Source: an uncultured Pseudomonadota bacterium
GTDB lineage: Bacteria; Pseudomonadota; Gammaproteobacteria; Steroidobacterales; Steroidobacteraceae
Assembly: GCA_903890265.1 (NCBI GenBank)
Contig: CAITAM010000429.1
Span: 1-5,641 of the forward strand
Length of the DNA: 5,641 nucleotides
Direction: 5' to 3'
The notes under the pieces are model-generated. The model saw nothing but the letters and a program-made list of their open reading frames with translations. It did not search any database and had not been told where the DNA came from. Shown piece after piece: positions 1 through 5,641 of this stretch; position 1 is the stretch's first letter; each line of letters opens with the position of its first letter. The position numbers and the translations under genes were made by a program.

Positions 1-155
1 AGCGTGCTCTTGCCGGAACCCGACGGTCCCATGAGCGCCACGTAGTCGCCGCGCTCGATGTCGAGGTCCAGTCCCTCGAGGACGGTGAGGCGCTCGCCGC
101 CCCGGGTGTAGACCTTGGAAAGCTGGCGGATCCGCACCAGCGGCGTGCCGCTCAC
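1..155 (-). CDS. ABC transporter ATP-binding protein, N-terminal fragment (MacB/LolD type)
   Basis: This is the first 51 codons of an ABC ATPase; the rest lies beyond the left edge. The visible protein starts MSGTPLVRIRQLSKVYTRGG and carries a complete Walker A loop, GPSGSGKST, at residues 43-51, preceded by the usual beta strands and the ERGDYVALMG lead-in. The pattern 'L.KVY..G...VL.G..L.I..GDYVALMGPSGSGKST' is typical of the MacB/LolD/FtsE-like group that powers substrate extrusion from the inner membrane. The start is a GTG whose last two bases are the first two of the TGA stop of the upstream adaptor gene (4-base overlap GTGA, 152-155), so translation is probably coupled. Together with the adaptor it should form a tripartite export system with a permease encoded further left. 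The substrate cannot be told from this fragment. The family assignment is firm, the subgroup less so. Confidence 0.93.
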   Translation of the reverse strand, partial: MSGTPLVRIRQLSKVYTRGGERLTVLEGLDLDIERGDYVALMGPSGSGKST

Positions 156-1366
156 GGCGCCGGCGCCTTCACGGTCACGGCCTCCCCGTCACGCAGTCCG
201 TCGGGGGCTTTGACGACGACGAGCTCGCCGGGCTTCAGTCCGTCGAGGATGGCGACGCGCTCGCCATCCGCACCGCCGACCGACACCGCGCGCCCGGTGA
301 CCCGGCCGTTCTCGACCACGCGCACCCGGCTCGCGGCACCGCTGCCGCTCAGCGCACTGCCGGGCACGAAGGCGACCGGGTGCGGGCCGGTCGCGCTCGG
401 CTCGCTCAGGAAGCGGACCTTCACGCCCATGTCGGGCAGGATTTTGGGATCCAGCGCGTCAAAGCCGATCCGCACCTTGACCGTCGCCTTCTGCCGGTCG
501 GCGGCCGGCACGATCGCGATGACGTGGCCCGGCAGGGTCCAGTCCGGGTAGGCGTCGAGCACGGCCTCCACCGCCTGGCCGGCGGCGACCCGCTGGATAA
601 AGGACTCGTTGACGTCGACCTCGATCTCGCGCGAGCTCATGTCGACGATCGTCGCGATGCCGGTCCGGGTGTAGCCGCCGCCCGCGGATATCGGCGACAC
701 CATCTCCCCGGGCTGCGCCGAGCGGGCGATCACGACGCCCGCAAACGGCGCGCGGATGACGAGGTCGTCGAGGTCCTGGCGCCGACTGCGCAGGGTAGCC
801 GCGGCGACGCCGAGCTCGCTCTTGCTCGCCGCGAGGCGCGCCTCGAGCGCGTCGACATCGGCGCGCGAGGTATCGAGCGCGCTCTGCGAGACCAGGTGCT
901 CGCCGATCAGCCGTTCATTGCGCTCGCGGGTGCGCTTCGCGTCGGCGAGGCGGACCTCGATCTCGGTCAGCGCGCGGCGCGCGGACTCCACCTGGCGGTG
1001 CGCGACCTCCTCGCCCTTCTGCACGGTGCTGGGGTCGAGCCGCGCCAGCACCTCGTCCCTGGCGACGCTGCGACCCTCCTCGGTCAGCACCTCCTGCACG
1101 CGTCCGGTGACCTTCGAGGCCACCGTCGCCGTGCGCCGGGCAACCACGTACCCCGAGGCATTGAGGACCGCCGTGCGGCCGGACGCCGACGGCGCCTCGA
1201 CCGCCCGGGCCTCGACCACGACCGGGCGCCGGCCGACGAGACCGTAGGCGGCCGCGGCCAGGACCGCGAGCACCGGCAGGACGAGCCACCAGCGCCGGGC
1301 GGGCCGGCCGCGGCCGGCGTCGCGCGGCAGCGCAAGACTGGTCAGGGCATCGTGATCAAGCGACAT
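152..1366 (-). CDS. Efflux periplasmic adaptor subunit (membrane fusion protein, HlyD/MacA-like)
   Basis: A 404-residue membrane-fusion protein that would bridge an inner-membrane ABC exporter and an outer-membrane channel. The N-terminus is a short cytoplasmic segment, then one hydrophobic helix at about residues 26-45 (WWLVLPVLAVLAAAAYGLV). No lipobox cysteine is seen, so it is anchored by this helix. Next come the first half of the lipoyl/biotinyl domain (about 79-109, VASKVTGRVQEVLTEEG), a charged heptad-rich coiled coil (about 113-199), the second lipoyl half (about 203-225, VIRAPFAGVVIARSAQPGE), a beta-barrel domain (about 241-321) and a membrane-proximal domain to the end. I chose the ATG at 1366 because a GGGAG ribosome-binding site lies 6 bases upstream. 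A TTG at 1393 would add nine residues but has no such site. The gene overlaps the ABC ATPase start by four bases, which supports a MacAB-like pair. The exported substrate is unknown. Confidence 0.93.
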   Translation of the reverse strand: MSLDHDALTSLALPRDAGRGRPARRWWLVLPVLAVLAAAAYGLVGRRPVVVEARAVEAPSASGRTAVLNASGYVVARRTATVASKVTGRVQEVLTEEGRSVARDEVLARLDPSTVQKGEEVAHRQVESARRALTEIEVRLADAKRTRERNERLIGEHLVSQSALDTSRADVDALEARLAASKSELGVAAATLRSRRQDLDDLVIRAPFAGVVIARSAQPGEMVSPISAGGGYTRTGIATIVDMSSREIEVDVNESFIQRVAAGQAVEAVLDAYPDWTLPGHVIAIVPAADRQKATVKVRIGFDALDPKILPDMGVKVRFLSEPSATGPHPVAFVPGSALSGSGAASRVRVVENGRVTGRAVSVGGADGERVAILDGLKPGELVVVKAPDGLRDGEAVTVKAPAP

Positions 1367-1416
1367 CCGGGGCTCCCGAGCGGCACGTTTCAACCCGCAA
1401 CGCTACCATAGGCCCC
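1367..1416. other. Divergent intergenic gap between adaptor gene and tatD
   Basis: Fifty bases separate the two divergent start codons, so promoters for both directions would have to lie here or reach into the coding regions. The only -10-like strings are TACCAT on the plus strand (1404-1409) and TATGGT on the minus strand (1405-1410). Each matches TATAAT at four of six bases, and neither has a recognisable -35 at 16-18 bases. I see no convincing promoter or operator. The ribosome-binding site for tatD is also weak (an AGG about five bases before ATG). Confidence 0.4.
1373..1377 (-). promoter_or_regulatory. Ribosome-binding site of the adaptor gene
   Basis: The minus strand reads GGGAG followed by six bases and then ATG at 1366. 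This well-placed Shine-Dalgarno sequence decides for the ATG start over the in-frame TTG 27 bases upstream. Confidence 0.6.
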
Positions 1417-2235
1417 ATGCTGCCCTCGCCCCTCGTCGACATCGGTATCAACCTCACGCACGACAGCTACGACCGCGACCGGGCGGACGTTCTGGGCCGC
1501 GCCGCGGCGGCGGGCGTCACCACCCTCGTCGTGACCGGGGCCGACGTCCACAGTGCCCGCGCGGCCACGGCGCTCCCGCCCGCGGCCGGCGTTCGCCTGT
1601 ACTCGACCGCGGGCATCCACCCGCACCACGCGAGCGACTGCAGCCCGGCGGCAGTGAGCGAACTGCGGTCCATCGCCGGGCACCCCCGGGTGGTCGCCAT
1701 CGGCGAGTGCGGCCTCGATTACTACCGCATGCTGTGCCCGCGGCCGGACCAGCTGCTCGCCTTCGAACGCCAGCTCGCCCTCGCCATCGAGCTCGGCCTG
1801 CCGCTGTTCCTGCACTGCCGCGAGGCGCACGACGACTTCGTCGCGGTGCTGGACGCGGCCGGCTCCCGCCTGCCGCCGGCGGTCGTGCACTGCTTCACCG
1901 GCAGCCGGAGCGAGGTCGAGGCGTGCGTTGCGCGCGGGCTGTACGTGGGCCAGACCGGCTTTCTCTGTGACGAGCGGCGCGGCGGCCACCTCGCCGAGGT
2001 CGCGGCCGCGATCCCGGACGACCGCCTGCTGGTCGAGACCGACGGACCGTACCTGCTGCCGCGCACGCTGCCGGTGAAGCCCAAGGACCGGCGCAACGAA
2101 CCCGCCTTCCTGCCGCACGTGGTGGCGGCGGTGGCCGCGACGCGCGGCGTCACGGCCGACGCGGTGGCCCGCCTCAGCACCCGGAACGCCTGCCGGCTGT
2201 TCCGGATCGACGCCCCGGCCGGTTTCGCCGACTAG
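1417..2235 (+). CDS. tatD: TatD family metal-dependent deoxyribonuclease
   Basis: A 272-residue TIM-barrel hydrolase of the amidohydrolase superfamily, close in length (about 260) and pattern to E. coli TatD, a cytoplasmic 3'-5' exonuclease linked to DNA repair and clearance of damaged DNA. Visible motifs in order: the N-terminal strand DIGINLTH (8-15), where the TatD subfamily carries an N rather than the HxH seen in YcfH/YjjV relatives; STAGIHPHH (63-71); AIGECGLDYYR (94-104), with metal-ligand Glu97; LFLHCREAHDDF (130-141), with His133; VVHCFTG (156-162), with His158; TGFLCDERRG (180-189); and VETDGPYLLPR (206-216), with Asp209, followed by NEPAFLPH (227-234). All expected metal ligands are present, so the enzyme should be active. 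It starts at ATG 1417, 50 bases from the divergent adaptor gene, and is not beside tatABC genes. Its 3' end faces the NERD gene across an AT-rich gap. Confidence 0.95.
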   Translation: MLPSPLVDIGINLTHDSYDRDRADVLGRAAAAGVTTLVVTGADVHSARAATALPPAAGVRLYSTAGIHPHHASDCSPAAVSELRSIAGHPRVVAIGECGLDYYRMLCPRPDQLLAFERQLALAIELGLPLFLHCREAHDDFVAVLDAAGSRLPPAVVHCFTGSRSEVEACVARGLYVGQTGFLCDERRGGHLAEVAAAIPDDRLLVETDGPYLLPRTLPVKPKDRRNEPAFLPHVVAAVAATRGVTADAVARLSTRNACRLFRIDAPAGFAD

Positions 2236-2310
2236 ACAATGCTTTTAATAAACTACCTATATAGCTGTTTTCATTGCGATAATAATACTTCATGTAAGAC
2301 ATGAAGTGTC
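2236..2310. other. AT-rich intergenic island
   Basis: By hand count 22 of 75 bases are G or C (about 29%), against roughly 70% in the flanking genes. It begins directly after the tatD stop codon and holds runs such as CTTTTAATAA, TATATA and ATAATAAT, then the perfect inverted repeat at 2287-2307. It lies between converging genes, so a terminator region is the natural reading. A remnant of foreign DNA is possible, but no element ends, target duplication or gene remnant is visible. Confidence 0.7.
2287..2307. terminator. Perfect inverted repeat (8-bp stem, 5-base loop), possible bidirectional terminator
   Basis: ACTTCATG and CATGAAGT are exact reverse complements around the loop TAAGA. On the minus strand the hairpin is followed by ATTATTAT, AT-rich but not a true T-run. 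On the plus strand it is followed by mixed sequence. The stem is only 3/8 GC, weak for an intrinsic terminator. It could also be an operator-like site for a dimeric DNA-binding protein, but the convergent setting makes that less likely. Confidence 0.4.
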
Positions 2311-2315
2311 GAATC

Positions 2316-2334
2316 GGGCGCGCCGTGCGCACCC
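2316..2334 (-). terminator. GC-rich hairpin downstream of the NERD gene
   Basis: In the minus-strand transcript, GGGUGCG and CGCGCCC pair around a five-base loop as a 7-bp stem with one G-U pair. No T-run follows. It may slow polymerase or stabilise the 3' end of the thr-NERD transcript. Such stems arise easily in very GC-rich DNA. Confidence 0.25.
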
Positions 2335-2340
2335 TACGCC

Positions 2341-2358
2341 CGCGCCGGCCGGGGCGCG
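2341..2358 (-). terminator. GC-rich hairpin just after the NERD stop codon
   Basis: CGCGCC and GGCGCG are exact reverse complements around the six-base spacer GGCCGG, starting five bases past the end of the NERD coding region on the minus strand. It is the first of three successive hairpins the minus-strand transcript would meet. It has no T-run, so intrinsic termination here alone is unlikely. Confidence 0.25.
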
Positions 2359-2362
2359 CGGC

Positions 2363-2953
2363 TCAGCGCCGTCGCAGCGGACTGGGGCTCGCGGCCTCGC
2401 GGATCCGGGCAAACGGCTCGCGGTAACGCTCGACGATGCCGCTCGCCAGTTCAGGGTCGCCCTGGCCGAACTCCTGGGCCAGCGTGTCCAGCCGCGAGAC
2501 GAGCGTCGGGTGCCCCTTGGGAAACTGCCCGCGGGCGGTGAAGACCACCCGCCCGAGCACCGGCACGCCGTCGCCGGCGAGCTGTTTCACCACCGCGACC
2601 CGGTCGTAGAGGGGCCCCAGCGGGTTGGCGAAGGTGGTGCGCAGCTGGCGGTCGATGACCGTCCACTCGGTCATCTGCTCGCTGCCAAAGATCAGCCCCT
2701 GCACGTCGCGCAGGTCGATGACGACGATCCCCGCCGCGTTCAGCAGCAGGAAGTCGACGTGGAACCAGCCGCCGTTGCCGTCCGGCAGCAGCACGTCCTG
2801 CAGGCGGTCGGCTGACACGGCGCGAAAGCGCTCGGCCAGTGCCCGGCGCGCCCGGTGGCGCCGGTAGGCGATCAGGCCCGCGCTCGCCGCGGCACCGGTG
2901 GCGGCGGCCAGCCCCAGCCCGCCGCCGACGGCGAGCCAGTCGTCGGTCGTCAC
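2363..2953 (-). CDS. Small membrane-anchored NERD (nuclease-related) domain protein
   Basis: A 196-residue protein. Residues about 6-29 form one hydrophobic, Ala/Gly-rich helix followed by a basic stretch (YRRHRARRALAERFR), which places the rest in the cytoplasm. Residues about 45-150 resemble the NERD domain: WFHVDFLLLNAAGIVVIDLRD (63-83), then GLIFGSEQMTEWTV (86-99) and FANPLGPLYDRVAVVKQL (108-125). NERD domains are predicted relatives of restriction-type nucleases. Their core usually has an acidic residue in the 'D.lll...G..vIE.K' region. Here Asp67 is kept, but the E-x-K is D-L-R (80-82), so nuclease activity is uncertain. The start is a GTG overlapping the thrC stop by GTGA (2950-2953). 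An open frame extends upstream to 3187, but that part lies wholly inside thrC and reads as a low-complexity shadow. It is the last gene of the thr unit. Its role is unknown. Confidence 0.82.
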   Translation of the reverse strand: MTTDDWLAVGGGLGLAAATGAAASAGLIAYRRHRARRALAERFRAVSADRLQDVLLPDGNGGWFHVDFLLLNAAGIVVIDLRDVQGLIFGSEQMTEWTVIDRQLRTTFANPLGPLYDRVAVVKQLAGDGVPVLGRVVFTARGQFPKGHPTLVSRLDTLAQEFGQGDPELASGIVERYREPFARIREAASPSPLRRR

Positions 2954-4260
2954 AACAGGGCCTGGGTCAGCGCGGCCTCGGCCGGTTCGATGACCCGGAA
3001 CCGCCGCGGCAGCGCGAGGAGCGCCTCGAGGGCCGGTGGGATCGGCAGCGTGAGACCGAGCAGCGGCTCGACGGTCTCCGGAAACTTGGCCGGGTGGGCC
3101 GTGCCCACCAGCACCCACGGGCCCGCCGCCCGCACCTCGGCCGGCAGCCGCTCGTAGGCTTCGGCCCCGACCGCCGTGTGCGGACACCAGACCTCGCCGA
3201 AGCGGCGGTAGTCGGTCTTGATGCGCTCGGCGATGACGGGGTCGTCGACCCAGTCGGTGCTGACGAAGCGCCTGAGCTCGCCGAGGTCCGGCACGAGGTC
3301 GCGCAGCCGTTCCATGTTGCTCGGGTTGCCGACATCCATCGCCGAGGCAATGGTGGCAACGCTCGCCCGCGGCTGCCAGTCACCGGCCGCGAAGTAATCG
3401 GGCACCGTGCGGTTGCGGTTGTGCGCGAGGTGCACGTGCCCGATCGGCAGGCCGACGGTGCGCGCCCAGATGCAGGCCAGCGCGTTGCCGAGGTTGCCGG
3501 ACGGGATGACGTAGTTCGCCGGCCTGCCGGTCCGGCGAAAGACCGCGAGGCTCGACTGCGCGTAGTAGGCGGCCTGGGGCAGCAGCCGGCCGAGGTTGAT
3601 GCTGTTGGCCGAGGAGAGTTCGAAGCGGCTCTTCAGGGCCTCGTTGGTGAAGGCGGCTTTGACGAGCCGCTGGCAGTCGTCGAAGCTGCCTTCGACCGAC
3701 AGCGCCTGGACGTTGCCGTCCCAGCACGTCAGCTGCGCTTCCTGGCGCGGCGAGACGCGGCCCTTCGGGAACAGCACGACGACCTGGGTGCCCGGCCGGC
3801 CGTGGAAGGCGCCGGCGACCGCGCCGCCCGTGTCGCCGGACGTCGCGACGAGAATGGTCAGCGGCCGGTCGACCGAGGGGTTGAGCCGCGCGAGCGACGC
3901 GGCGAGGAAGCGCGCGCCGAAATCCTTGAAGGCGGCGGTCGGCCCGTGGAAGAGCTCGAGCACCGAGAGGTCGTGCTCGGCCGGCAGTGACTTCAGCGGC
4001 ACCGGGAAGTCGAAGGCCTCGGTCGTGATCGCACCGAGTTCGGCCTCGAGCACGTCGCCGCGGAAGAACGGCGCGAGGAGCGTCGCCGCCACCGCGGGCA
4101 GCGACTCGGCGGTGCCGAAGTCGGCCGGGGCGAGGCGCGGGAAGGCTTCCGGCACGTACAGCCCGCCGTCCTCGGCGAGCCCGCGGCGCAGGGCGTCGGC
4201 CAGACCCACGGGCGGCGCCTGGCCGCGCGTGCTGCGAAAGCGCACCGCGGCCACGCTCAC
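2950..4260 (-). CDS. thrC: Threonine synthase
   Basis: A 436-residue PLP enzyme (E. coli ThrC has 428) that converts O-phosphohomoserine and water to threonine and phosphate, the last step of threonine synthesis in the cytoplasm. The N-terminus has the family pattern LADALRRGLAEDGGLYVPEAF (20-40). The PLP site ELFHGPTAAFKDFGARFL (102-119) holds the Schiff-base Lys112. The phosphate-binding and substrate loops are ATSGDTGGAVAGAF (139-152), SSANSINLGRLLPQ (216-229) and IPSGNLGNAL (252-261). Further family blocks are MDVGNPSNMERL (308-319), CPHTAVGAEAYE (359-370) and GTAHPAKFPETV (386-397). All key residues are present. The start is a GTG overlapping the thrB stop by GTGA (4257-4260). No strong ribosome-binding site is seen, which suggests coupled translation. 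A second GTG six bases later is possible. The end overlaps the NERD start in the same way. Confidence 0.97.
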   Translation of the reverse strand: MSVAAVRFRSTRGQAPPVGLADALRRGLAEDGGLYVPEAFPRLAPADFGTAESLPAVAATLLAPFFRGDVLEAELGAITTEAFDFPVPLKSLPAEHDLSVLELFHGPTAAFKDFGARFLAASLARLNPSVDRPLTILVATSGDTGGAVAGAFHGRPGTQVVVLFPKGRVSPRQEAQLTCWDGNVQALSVEGSFDDCQRLVKAAFTNEALKSRFELSSANSINLGRLLPQAAYYAQSSLAVFRRTGRPANYVIPSGNLGNALACIWARTVGLPIGHVHLAHNRNRTVPDYFAAGDWQPRASVATIASAMDVGNPSNMERLRDLVPDLGELRRFVSTDWVDDPVIAERIKTDYRRFGEVWCPHTAVGAEAYERLPAEVRAAGPWVLVGTAHPAKFPETVEPLLGLTLPIPPALEALLALPRRFRVIEPAEAALTQALL

Positions 4261-5186
4261 GGCAGCACCCGCGCGCCGTCCTGGCCGATCTGCGAGATCC
4301 AGCGGTCGGAATCGAGCCCGTGCGCGGCAAAGGCCGCGACCATGGCGTCGCGGATCGCCACCGCCGCGCCCTCCTCGCACCAGGCGAAGACCGTGGGCCC
4401 GGCACCGGAAATCGAGCAGCCGATCGCCCCGTGCGACATCGCTGCGCGCTGCACGTCGGCAAAGCCCGGGATCAGGGCCTGGCGCTGCGGCTCGATGACG
4501 ACGTCGGCGAAGGCATCGCGCAGCATCGCGAGGTCGTCCGTGTAGCAGCCGGAAATGAAGCCGGCGAGGTTTGCGCACTGCCAGATCACGTCCGACAGCG
4601 ACACCTGGTCCGACAGGATGCGCCGCGCTTCCTTGGTCGACAGGAACATGTGCGGGTGCACGAGCACGCAGCGCACGGTGGCCGGCACCGGAATCTGCTT
4701 GGTGCGCGGGTTGTCGATGCCGACCGTGAGCACGAGACCGCCGAACAGCGACGGGGCGATGTTGTCGACGTGCACCGAGCCGCTCGCCACGGCCTCGCCC
4801 TGCATCGCGAACTTGAGCAGTTCGAGCTTCGACAGCGGCGTCGCAAGCAGCGCGTTGCCGGCCACGACCGCCGCCACCGCGGACGCCGCGGACCCACCGA
4901 GCCCGGAGCCCAGCGGTATGCCCTTCTCGATCGACACGTCCATGCCAAAGTCAAGCCGGTGCGCCTCGACCATCGCCAGCAGCGCGCGCCCCGCGGTGTT
5001 GCGCTCGGCCTCGAGCGGCAGCGCCTCGCTGGTCCCGGTGATGGCGGTGATGCGCACCCCGGGCTCGCGGCTGCGCGCGATGCGCACGCGGTCGCCGATC
5101 GCCTCGACGGTGTGGCCGAGGATGTCGAAGCCGACGCCGACGTTGCCGACGGTGGCGGGGGCAAAAGCGGTGACGATGTCTGTCAA
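4257..5186 (-). CDS. thrB: Homoserine kinase
   Basis: A 309-residue GHMP-family kinase (E. coli ThrB has 310) that phosphorylates homoserine with ATP to give O-phosphohomoserine for ThrC. Motifs: the N-terminal substrate region APATVGNVGVGFDILGH (9-25); the ATP-binding glycine-rich loop IPLGSGLGGSAASAVA (90-105); GSVHVDNIAPSLFGG (136-150); and the C-terminal GHMP motif IGCSISGAGPTVFAW (255-269). I chose TTG at 5186 because AGGAAG lies five bases upstream and the resulting MTDIVTAFAPAT matches the usual N-terminus. The open frame reaches back to a GTG at 5231, but that would add 15 unusual residues and overlap thrA by 28 bases. The start lies 17 bases after the thrA stop, and the stop overlaps thrC by four bases. 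The rare TTG start may lower output relative to its neighbours. Confidence 0.96.
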   Translation of the reverse strand: MTDIVTAFAPATVGNVGVGFDILGHTVEAIGDRVRIARSREPGVRITAITGTSEALPLEAERNTAGRALLAMVEAHRLDFGMDVSIEKGIPLGSGLGGSAASAVAAVVAGNALLATPLSKLELLKFAMQGEAVASGSVHVDNIAPSLFGGLVLTVGIDNPRTKQIPVPATVRCVLVHPHMFLSTKEARRILSDQVSLSDVIWQCANLAGFISGCYTDDLAMLRDAFADVVIEPQRQALIPGFADVQRAAMSHGAIGCSISGAGPTVFAWCEEGAAVAIRDAMVAAFAAHGLDSDRWISQIGQDGARVLP

Positions 5187-5191
5187 GATGG

Positions 5192-5197
5192 CTTCCT
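5192..5197 (-). promoter_or_regulatory. Ribosome-binding site of thrB
   Basis: The minus strand reads AGGAAG, then CCATC, then the TTG start at 5186. It is the strongest Shine-Dalgarno match in the window and decides for the TTG start over the GTG at 5231. Confidence 0.7.
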
Positions 5198-5203
5198 GCT
5201 CAC

Positions 5204-5641
5204 TCAAGTTTTCGCGCCAAGGTAGGCGCACAGTCGCAAGAGGTCGGCGAACACGCCGCCCGCCGTGACTTCGGGCCCGGCACCCGGGCCCTGCACGATC
5301 AGCGGGTTCTCGCTGTAACGGCTGGTCGTGTAGCGCACTACGTTATCAGTCAGCGCGATGTTCGCAAACGCGTGGCGCCGGTCGAAGGCCGTCAGACCCA
5401 CCGTCGCCCGGCCGGACGATTCGACGCGACCGACATAACGCAGCACCTTGCCGTCCTTCGCCGCCGCCTGCACGCGCTCGGCGATCGCGGCATCAAACTC
5501 CGGCAGCCGGGCCAGAAAGTCCTCGGCGCTGCCCTCGACCAGTGCCGAGGGCACGAGGCTCTCGACGTCCACGTCGTCCAGCTCAAGCTTCAGACCCATC
5601 TCGCGGCCGAGGATGATCAGCTTGCGCGCGACGTCGGTGCC
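5204..5641 (-). CDS. thrA: Bifunctional aspartokinase/homoserine dehydrogenase, C-terminal fragment
   Basis: The last 145 residues of a homoserine dehydrogenase; the gene continues past the right edge. The fragment opens with GTDVARKLIILGREMGLKLE, the family block after the catalytic region (E. coli ThrA has a near-identical 'GTDVARKLLILARE'), and continues with VLRYVGRVESSGRATVG and ENPLIVQGPGAGPEVTAGGV, ending FADLLRLCAYLGAKT. There is no ACT domain after the dehydrogenase, unlike most monofunctional bacterial Hom proteins, so it is most likely the C-terminal half of a fused ThrA or MetL enzyme. The kinase half is not visible, so this is inference. It is followed by thrB and thrC, which favours thrA over metL. 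It would supply aspartyl phosphate (kinase) and reduce aspartate semialdehyde to homoserine. Any leader-peptide attenuator would lie outside the window. Confidence 0.92.
   Translation of the reverse strand, partial: GTDVARKLIILGREMGLKLELDDVDVESLVPSALVEGSAEDFLARLPEFDAAIAERVQAAAKDGKVLRYVGRVESSGRATVGLTAFDRRHAFANIALTDNVVRYTTSRYSENPLIVQGPGAGPEVTAGGVFADLLRLCAYLGAKT

Noticed and set aside
380..1411. Plus-strand open frame of 343 codons opposite the adaptor gene.
   Set aside because: It is an antisense shadow rich in Arg, Ala and Asp. The minus-strand adaptor has a membrane helix, lipoyl halves and a coiled coil in the right order.
1390..2118. Minus-strand open frame of 242 codons opposite tatD.
   Set aside because: TatD on the plus strand has all its metal-binding motifs; this frame is its antisense shadow.
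2237..2276. Short inverted pair CAATG and CATTG bracketing part of the AT-rich island, considered as element ends.
   Set aside because: Only five bases match, extension fails on both sides and there is no target duplication, so chance is the better explanation.
2306..2815. Plus-strand open frame starting at a GTG just after the inverted repeat, downstream of a promoter-like sequence.
   Set aside because: It runs antisense to the NERD gene, has no recognisable domain and a composition like the other shadows. The start has no ribosome-binding site.
2954..3187. Upstream extension of the NERD reading frame (78 more residues).
   Set aside because: It lies entirely within thrC in another frame and is Gly/Arg/Ala-rich low-complexity sequence. 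The GTG at 2953 fits a 4-base overlap and begins just before the hydrophobic helix.
2839..3990. Long plus-strand open frame of 383 codons opposite thrC.
   Set aside because: It is Arg/Gly/Ala-rich with no domain pattern and lies antisense to a clearly conserved thrC. Long antisense frames are expected in DNA with very high third-position GC.
4320..5225. Plus-strand open frame of 301 codons opposite thrB.
   Set aside because: Its composition is dominated by Arg, His, Asp and Gly, typical of an antisense shadow, while thrB on the other strand has all GHMP kinase motifs.

Overview
This is a GC-rich (roughly 70%) bacterial chromosomal window with tightly packed genes. The gene order thrA-thrB-thrC, a fused ThrA/MetL-type aspartokinase/homoserine dehydrogenase tail, and an E. 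coli-type TatD suggest a high-GC gammaproteobacterium, for example of the Xanthomonadales or a related lineage. That placement is inference from gene content and protein resemblance only.

Layout from the right edge, minus strand (5641 to 2363): the C-terminal end of a bifunctional aspartokinase/homoserine dehydrogenase (thrA, cut by the window edge), then homoserine kinase (thrB), threonine synthase (thrC) and a small membrane-anchored NERD-domain protein. These four genes look like one transcription unit. thrA and thrB are 17 bases apart. thrB/thrC and thrC/NERD each overlap by the four bases GTGA. The first three genes take aspartate semialdehyde to homoserine, O-phosphohomoserine and threonine. 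The NERD protein is the unexpected passenger, and its nuclease-like active site looks degenerate.

Middle: a convergent intergenic gap (2236-2362) separates the NERD gene from tatD. Its first 75 bases are strikingly AT-rich (about 29% GC by hand count) and carry a perfect 8-bp inverted repeat. Its remaining part is GC-rich and can form two further hairpins. The simplest reading is a transcription-termination zone between converging genes.

Left: tatD (plus strand, 1417-2235) is a TatD-family metal-dependent deoxyribonuclease. Divergent from it across a 50-base gap is a minus-strand efflux or export module: a membrane-fusion (HlyD/MacA-like periplasmic adaptor) protein, then by another GTGA overlap the first 51 codons of a MacB/LolD-type ABC ATPase, cut by the left edge.

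No RNA gene, CRISPR array, insertion sequence or prophage part was found. Most of the window is conserved housekeeping sequence. I do not see a convincing new system. The points most worth a second look are the NERD gene locked onto the thr operon and the AT-rich island.
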